Positions 59,003-64,000 of a DNA stretch of 64,000 nt are shown piece by piece. Location: assembly GCF_009647605.1 (NCBI RefSeq), contig NZ_WJIF01000005.1, positions 62,001-126,000 on the forward strand. The letters run 5' to 3'. Under the pieces are notes generated by a model that worked only from the letters and a program-made list of their open reading frames with translations, made no database searches and was not told the DNA's origin. The number at the start of each line of letters is the position of its first letter. The stretch's first letter is position 1. Position numbers and translations under genes: made by a program. Source of the DNA: Agromyces agglutinans (GTDB lineage: Bacteria > Actinomycetota > Actinomycetes > Actinomycetales > Microbacteriaceae).

Positions 59003-59836
59003 CTAGCCTGCCGGCTGTCCGGCTTCCGCGTCGGGGACCTCGACGGCGGTGCCCACGTCTCCGGCGATGCGCATGTCTCCCGCGACGCGCACCTCGACGC
59101 CCGCGGCCGCGATCCGGTCGAGCTCGCCGGGGTCGGCGCGCTCGTCGGTGATGAGCACGTCGATCCGGTCGGTCGGCACGGTCTGCATCATCGAGTCGGT
59201 GCCGACCTTCGTGTGGTCGGCGAGCACGACCACGCGTTGCGCCGCGTCGACCGCGGCCCGGTCGAGGCTCGCGACGTGCATGTTCGGGGTCGTGAGCCCG
59301 TTGGCAGCCGTCAGGCCGTTGCCCGAGAGGAAGACGGTCTGGAATCGCAGCCGGGCGACGGCCCGCTCGGCCTCACCGCCGATCGCGGCCCGGATGTTGC
59401 CGCGCAGGATGCCGCCGATGAGCAGCACCTCGACGTCCGGCGCATCCGCCAGCGCGTCGGCGACCAGCAACGAGGTGGTGGCGACCATCAGCCGGCGGCG
59501 CGCGAGCCGCGTCGCGACGGCCTGCGTCGTGGTTCCGGCGCAGAGCATGACGACGTCGCCGTCGTCGACGAGGTCGGCGGCGAGTTCGGCCATCGCGAGC
59601 TTCTGCGCCGCGGCGACGACCGTCTTCTCGCGGTAGGTCGGCTCGTCCATCGTCGAGCGCGCGACGGATGCCCCGCCCCGGTGCCGCACGAGATGACCGG
59701 TGTCCTCGAGCGCCTTGAGGTCGCGGCGCACCGTGATCTCCGAGGAGCGCACCATGCGGGCGAGATCGGCGACCGAGATCGACCGGTGCACGGCGAGCGC
59801 GGAGAGGATCACCTGCCGACGTTCATCCGTGAACAC
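59003..59836 (-). CDS. DeoR-family transcriptional regulator
   Basis: A 277-aa repressor. The N-terminal HTH is RRQVILSALAVHRSISVADLARMVRSSEITVRRDLKALEDTGHLVRHRGGA, followed by a DeoR sensor domain with LSGNGLTAANGLTTPNMHVASLDRAAVDAAQRVVVLADHTKVG, the sugar-phosphate-binding type. GAGGAGGCGAA precedes the GTG start, and TAGGGT (minus strand, about 59870-59875) may be its -10. It follows the GH97 gene on the same strand and may control it or a sugar locus elsewhere. Confidence 0.9.
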   Translation of the reverse strand: MFTDERRQVILSALAVHRSISVADLARMVRSSEITVRRDLKALEDTGHLVRHRGGASVARSTMDEPTYREKTVVAAAQKLAMAELAADLVDDGDVVMLCAGTTTQAVATRLARRRLMVATTSLLVADALADAPDVEVLLIGGILRGNIRAAIGGEAERAVARLRFQTVFLSGNGLTAANGLTTPNMHVASLDRAAVDAAQRVVVLADHTKVGTDSMMQTVPTDRIDVLITDERADPGELDRIAAAGVEVRVAGDMRIAGDVGTAVEVPDAEAGQPAG

Positions 59837-59910
59837 TTCGCCTCCTCATCGCCGAGTTGCGTGCCCTCTCACCCTAGGCCGACCGCGTGCGGACGGCGGA
59901 GCGGCTCGGT

Positions 59911-59939
59911 CGCCGCCCCGCCGCCCCGCCGCCCCGCCG
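59911..59939. repeat. 8-bp CGCCGCCC microrepeat
   Basis: CGCCGCCC is repeated more than three times in tandem in the 115-bp gap between the DeoR and GH97 genes. It is noncoding. Confidence 0.6.
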
Positions 59940-59951
59940 TCCGGCCGGCCG

Positions 59952-62900
59952 TCAGCCGGCGCTGCAGGTGACCCTGGCGTCGGCCCAGTCGGCGTGGTCG
60001 TGGTTCTTGCCGTTCGTCGCCTCGTGGGCGACGAGCTGCAGTCGCTGCACCCCGGTCACGTCGACCGTCAGCGGCAATGCCGCATCGTCGTTCGTGAGCA
60101 CGGCCGTCTCCGCGAGGAGGACGCCGTCGCCGAAGACCTGGAACCGCACCGAGCCCACACCGCTCTCACCCGGCGTCTCGAGCACCTCGTCGTCGATGCC
60201 GACCACGGCGTCGAACGCCGAGCAGGTGCCGCCGAGCCACGTCGTCAGCGAACCGGTCGCGTGCATGCCCACGCCCTTCGCGTAGGTCACGTCGTCGATC
60301 TCGATCGGCCGGCCGTCGCCGCCCGCGGCCTGCCCGTTCGACTGGTCGCGTTCGATCGGTCCGTAGCCGTTCGACTGCTGCGACCACTCGAGGTCGGAGA
60401 CGTACACCGTGCCGTCGAGCGGCGGCGGCGTCACCCAGACGGTCGCCTGGCTCGACGCCGTGAAGGGCCGGTTGCCGTCGCGATACTCGGCGGTGATCGG
60501 CAGCTCGACCGTGCCGGTCGCGCCGTCGGCGGGCACCGTCACCGACCACGTCGCCTCGAGCACCTCGCCCGCCGCGAGTCGCTTCGCGCTGGCCTCGCCG
60601 CCCTCGACGACCCAGCCCTCGGGCACGCTCGGGGTCAGCACGACCTTGCGGACGTCGCGGTCCGCGACGGTGAACGCGGCCGTCACCTCGAACGTCGTAC
60701 CCGGCGCGGCCTGCCCGTCGGCCGGTTCGACCGAGAGCTGCGCGGCCGGCCCCGGTTCGACCGGCTCGAGGCACGACTCGCGATGCGGCTTCGCGGGGCA
60801 GACGACCGCGGCGAAGCCGCCGTTGGTCGCCGTCGGCACCGTCAGCACGTCGGCCGAGGACGCCTCGACCGTCGTCGCCACGGTCGCCGAACCATTCGCC
60901 CCGTCATCCGTCAGCAGGTCCACCAGCAGCTTCCTGCCGCCGAACTCGGCGAGCGGCAGCTCCAGCGGCTCACCCGATCCGGCGCGCATGCCGCCGACGA
61001 ACCAGCGGTCACCGGCCTTGCGGGCGAGCACGACGTCTGAGCCGGGCGTGCCGCTGACGAGCTGCGTCTCCTCCCACGACTCGGGCAGGTTCTGCAGGAA
61101 CGGCACGGCGTTCGGCTCGGCTGCATACGACTCGGGCTTGTCCGACGCGTGCTGCCACCCCGACTCATACACGATCGCCATCGCGACCTCGTGCGCCTTC
61201 GACGAGTTGCCGTTGCCGCGCGAGAACGTGACCGGCGTCCAGTCCATCGAGCCCACGACGTTGCGCGTGAAGGGCACGATGAGGCTGCGCTCGGGGTTGA
61301 TGCCGTTCTCGGCACCCCGCACCGACTCGTACGCCATGACGTGCGGCCACGTGCGCTGCAGGCCGGTCGGCAGCGACGAGCCGTGGAAGTTGATCATCAG
61401 GTGGTGCTTCGCGGTGTCGGCCGCGATCTGGTCGTACCAGCGGTGGATGTCCTGGCTGTCGCTGTCCATGAAGTCGACCTTGATGCCGCTCACGCCCCAC
61501 GAGGCGAGCTTGGGCAGCCACTCATCGCGCTGCTCCTGCGTCTGCAGGTTGCGGCTGTGGAACCAGACGAGCACGTCGACGCCCTTCGTGTGCGCGTAGC
61601 GCACGGTGCGCGGCACCCAGCTCGCGTCCCAGCCCTCGTCGAGCAGCACGTACTCCCAGCCCATGCGGGCCGACAGGTCGACGAAGTCGCGCTGTCGCGC
61701 CTCGTCCTTCGGGCTGTTCCAATCGGTCAGCCAGCTCCAGCTCGAGACGCCGGGGCGGATCCAGTCGGCGTCCTCGCCGTCGAACCGGCTCGGCGTCGCG
61801 AGGTCGTCGACCAGGTTCGACTCCACGATGCCCTCGAGCCCGCCGATCACGGCCACCCGCCAGGGGGTCGACAGCTCGCCCGTCGAGGTCACCGGCCGAC
61901 CCTCGAAGAGGTCGACGCCGTACGAGAGCGAGCCCGTGCCGTGCGACAGGTGGGACCCCGAGTAGTCGCCGTGCACGTCCGACTCGGTGAGTAACACGTA
62001 GCGCTCGCCCTGCTGGAACAGCGCCGGGTATCCGACCGAGCCCGTGCCGTTGGCCGCCGAGGCGGTGGTCGTCATCCACTCGGCTTCGTAGTTCACGGCG
62101 TAGGAACGCTGCATCCACGCGCTGCCGTCGGCGGGAAGCACCCAGGAACCGGACTCGTCGTCGACGCGGTGTTCGCCATCACCCTCGATGAGGTAGCGGT
62201 AGGCGACGCCGTCGTCGGCGAGCCGCACGGCGATCGCGAAGCGCCCGCCGTCGGCGTTCTCGAACTCGAAGATCGACTCGGCGTGCGTGTACTCGCGCTG
62301 CTCCTCCTTGCCGGTCGTCATGGTGTAGCGGTCCTTCACGCGCTCGTCGACGCGGCCGACATACGAGAGGCCGGAGCGGAAGTCGCCATCGCTGCCGACG
62401 AGGCCGAGGCGCTTCGCCGAGACGAGCGTGGTCTCGCCCTCGCGCACGTCGAGCGCGACCCGACCTGCGGAGTCGAGGGTGAGTTCGGCGTCGAGCGGCG
62501 AGCCCTTCGGTCCGTCGATGCGCCAGTCCTCGACGACGACCGGCTCCTCGGGCTCCTCGTCGGCGCACGTGAGCTTCGCGTCGCCCCAGTCGGCATGGTC
62601 GTAGTTCTTGCCGTTGGTCGCCTCGTGGGCGACGATCCGGAGCGTCTCGATCCCCGAGACGTCGGCGGTGAGCTCGAGCGGCGCATCGTTGCCCGTGAGC
62701 ACCGCGGTCTGCGCGAGGAGCGTGCCGTCGCCGTACACCTCGAACCGGGCGGTGCCGACCCCGGTCGTCACCTCGTCGTCGAGCCCCACGAACGCGCTGA
62801 AGGCCGTGCAGTTCGCGGCGAGTTCGACCGAGAGCGCACCGGTGGCGTGCATGCCGATGCCCTTCTCATAGGTGACGCCGCCGATCGTGATCGGCCGGCC

Positions 62901-63137
62901 GTCGCCGGCGGCGGCCTCGCCGTTGGAGGCATCCCGTTCGATCGGTCCGTACCCGTTCGACTCGTTCAGCCAGGGCAGATCTGAGAGGTAGGCCTCGCCG
63001 GTCGGCGCGTCGGCGTTCGCGGGCGCCGCCGCGATCACCGAGAGCCCGGCTCCGATCAGTACCCCGGTGACGAGCGTGGCTGTGGCCGCCGACGCTCCCC
63101 GCGCGGTCGATGTCCGTCTTGGTGTGCGACGTTGCAC
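59952..63137 (-). CDS. Secreted GH97 glycosidase flanked by two NPCBM domains
   Basis: A 1061-aa exported enzyme (GTG start with GGGAG upstream; signal peptide to about residue 43). NPCBM domains lie at residues about 45-190 (LPWLNESNGYGPIERDASNG, EKGIGMHATGALSVEL) and 905-1061 (LEWSQQSNGYGPIERDQSNG, AKGVGMHATGSL). The GH97 catalytic part spans about 200-790, with WEYVLLDEGWD, GVSGIKVDFMDSDSQDIHRWY (Asp555, the likely nucleophile of the retaining alpha-galactosidase subgroup) and HLMINFHGSSLPTGLQRTWPHVMAYESVRGAE. A NEW3-type beta-sandwich links to the last NPCBM. It should remove alpha-galactosyl or alpha-glucosyl residues outside the cell. Confidence 0.88.
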   Translation of the reverse strand: MQRRTPRRTSTARGASAATATLVTGVLIGAGLSVIAAAPANADAPTGEAYLSDLPWLNESNGYGPIERDASNGEAAAGDGRPITIGGVTYEKGIGMHATGALSVELAANCTAFSAFVGLDDEVTTGVGTARFEVYGDGTLLAQTAVLTGNDAPLELTADVSGIETLRIVAHEATNGKNYDHADWGDAKLTCADEEPEEPVVVEDWRIDGPKGSPLDAELTLDSAGRVALDVREGETTLVSAKRLGLVGSDGDFRSGLSYVGRVDERVKDRYTMTTGKEEQREYTHAESIFEFENADGGRFAIAVRLADDGVAYRYLIEGDGEHRVDDESGSWVLPADGSAWMQRSYAVNYEAEWMTTTASAANGTGSVGYPALFQQGERYVLLTESDVHGDYSGSHLSHGTGSLSYGVDLFEGRPVTSTGELSTPWRVAVIGGLEGIVESNLVDDLATPSRFDGEDADWIRPGVSSWSWLTDWNSPKDEARQRDFVDLSARMGWEYVLLDEGWDASWVPRTVRYAHTKGVDVLVWFHSRNLQTQEQRDEWLPKLASWGVSGIKVDFMDSDSQDIHRWYDQIAADTAKHHLMINFHGSSLPTGLQRTWPHVMAYESVRGAENGINPERSLIVPFTRNVVGSMDWTPVTFSRGNGNSSKAHEVAMAIVYESGWQHASDKPESYAAEPNAVPFLQNLPESWEETQLVSGTPGSDVVLARKAGDRWFVGGMRAGSGEPLELPLAEFGGRKLLVDLLTDDGANGSATVATTVEASSADVLTVPTATNGGFAAVVCPAKPHRESCLEPVEPGPAAQLSVEPADGQAAPGTTFEVTAAFTVADRDVRKVVLTPSVPEGWVVEGGEASAKRLAAGEVLEATWSVTVPADGATGTVELPITAEYRDGNRPFTASSQATVWVTPPPLDGTVYVSDLEWSQQSNGYGPIERDQSNGQAAGGDGRPIEIDDVTYAKGVGMHATGSLTTWLGGTCSAFDAVVGIDDEVLETPGESGVGSVRFQVFGDGVLLAETAVLTNDDAALPLTVDVTGVQRLQLVAHEATNGKNHDHADWADARVTCSAG

Positions 63138-63186
63138 GTGGTCTCCCTCGACTCATGGCCCCCGGTTCGGAGGCCGCCCCGTCGAC

Positions 63187-63236
63187 AGGCTAGGGAGGCG
63201 TGATCACGACCGGCAACGCTTCGATCGGTATCGATC
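63187..63236 (-). promoter_or_regulatory. GH97 promoter with internal palindromes
   Basis: On the minus strand TTGCCG (63211-63216) and TAGCCT (63187-63192) are 18 bases apart. GTGATCAC (63200-63207) is a perfect palindrome inside the spacer, and GATCG-GTAT-CGATC (63223-63236) lies just upstream. Both are candidate operators for a sugar-responsive repressor. Confidence 0.65.
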
Positions 63237-63256
63237 ACAAGGAGCCGCTGAACCGA

Positions 63257-64000
63257 TCAGCCGCGGTCGTCTTCGAACACCCGCAGCACCACGCTCCCCC
63301 GCTTGCGGCCGGTGTCCACGTACCGGTGGGCCTCGACGATCTCGTCGAGGTCATAGGTGCGATCGACGACCGGCCGAAGCGTGCCCGCCTCGGCGAGCGC
63401 CGCCAGGCGCGCCATGCCCTCGGCGCCCATGTCGCCGCCCTGATGGTCGACGACGAGCCCGGTTCGTCGCGCGTGCCACGCGGCGCCGAGCATGCCGGCG
63501 AGGTCGGCGACGACGAGCAGGAGCGCTCCTCCCGGGCGGAGGAGGTGCGCGACCCGGGCGAACGGGGCGTTGCCGACGGCGTCGACGATCACGTCGTAGC
63601 GGGCCCCGGCGTCGGCGGCGCCTCCGGCCCCGGCCTCGGCGGCGGCGTCGCCGGCCACGACCGCGAAGTCCTCGGCCGTGTAGTCGATGACGCGGTGGGC
63701 GCCGAGCGAGCGCACGAGCTCGGCGTTGCGCCCGCTCGTCACGGCGGTCACGTGCGCGCCGCGTGCGGCGGCGAGCTGCACGACGGCCGAGCCCACGGCG
63801 CCGGATGCCCCGTTCACGAGCACCTCCGTCGACGGTCCGATCTCGACCCGGTCGAGGAAGCGCACGGCGGTGTACCCGCCGAACACCACCGCCGCGGCAT
63901 CCTCGAACGAGAGGTTCGCGGGCTTGCGGGCGACCTCGCCGTCCGCGGCGACGGTGACGAACTCGGCGTGGCATCCGAACGCGCTGCCGCGCATGACGAT
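63257..64000 (-). CDS. NAD(P)-dependent medium-chain alcohol dehydrogenase-like, N-terminus outside the window
   Basis: At least 245 residues of an MDR enzyme whose N-terminal GroES-like part lies off the right edge. CHAEFVTVAADGEVARKPANLSFEDAAAVVFGGYTAVRFL joins the domains, and VLVNGASGAVGSAVVQLAAARGAHVTAV is the cofactor loop. The reading frame is open to base 64000 with no certain start inside the window. The lack of zinc ligands in the visible part suggests the quinone oxidoreductase/NADP-dependent type. Confidence 0.82.
   Translation of the reverse strand: MVMRGSAFGCHAEFVTVAADGEVARKPANLSFEDAAAVVFGGYTAVRFLDRVEIGPSTEVLVNGASGAVGSAVVQLAAARGAHVTAVTSGRNAELVRSLGAHRVIDYTAEDFAVVAGDAAAEAGAGGAADAGARYDVIVDAVGNAPFARVAHLLRPGGALLLVVADLAGMLGAAWHARRTGLVVDHQGGDMGAEGMARLAALAEAGTLRPVVDRTYDLDEIVEAHRYVDTGRKRGSVVLRVFEDDRG

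Overview
The window is high-GC (about 70%) DNA with actinobacterial features: GTG starts, ATGA/GTGA overlaps, DesK/NarL-type two-component pairs, Tat and lipoprotein signals, ECF41 and ECF42 sigma factors, and many leaderless starts. Gene content and word usage suggest a Microbacteriaceae-like soil or plant-associated actinobacterium (Agromyces/Microbacterium type). That placement is inference; there is no rRNA marker. I saw no tRNA, rRNA, CRISPR array, IS element or phage gene. No stretch over 300 bases lacks a gene; the longest (28938-29181) holds a microrepeat and two hairpins.

Layout. (A) 1-10056: a partial ROK regulator diverges from an eight-gene carbohydrate operon: 2-hydroxyacid dehydrogenase, Cys-type sulfatase, ABC importer (lipoprotein plus two permeases), Gfo/Idh-like oxidoreductase, Tat-exported propeller protein and a GH29 fucosidase. 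(B) 10145-37556: mixed chromosomal genes, including three RibD_C/DHFR-like proteins (one fused to an alpha/beta hydrolase), a DGPF protein with its ECF42 sigma factor, an ECF41 sigma factor with a carboxymuconolactone-decarboxylase-like partner, a two-component system, CtaG-like and cytochrome b561-like membrane proteins, TerC, an ASCH gene broken by a 97-bp tandem triplication, and a 954-aa membrane hydrolase. (C) 37714-52982: a second fucose locus with a GH29 paralogue, ABC importer, an unassigned 648-aa helical-barrel-like enzyme, RraA-like aldolase, fucose-dehydrogenase-like aldo-keto reductase, fuconolactonase-like amidohydrolase, GntR/FCD regulator, SGNH esterase and a 1474-aa secreted beta-helix protein. 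(D) 53115-64000: an AlkZ-like winged-helix protein, a YCII protein, TetR, a second two-component system, a DinB-like protein, a DeoR regulator, an NPCBM/GH97 secreted glycosidase and a partial medium-chain dehydrogenase.

How the parts fit. Secreted enzymes (beta-helix, GH97) would trim a fucosylated polymer. Two lipoprotein-dependent ABC systems would import oligosaccharides, the first probably sulfated. Cytoplasmic sulfatase and GH29 enzymes would release L-fucose, which the aldo-keto reductase and lactonase would oxidise and open to L-fuconate. A dehydratase is not present, and RraA is a candidate for a final cleavage. A 13-base word, TAATCGAYAATCG, lies upstream of the second importer operon, the GntR gene and the beta-helix gene. 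At two of these it sits in the same register inside an 18-bp promoter spacer. I take this as the GntR operator defining one regulon, and it is the most coherent system in the window.
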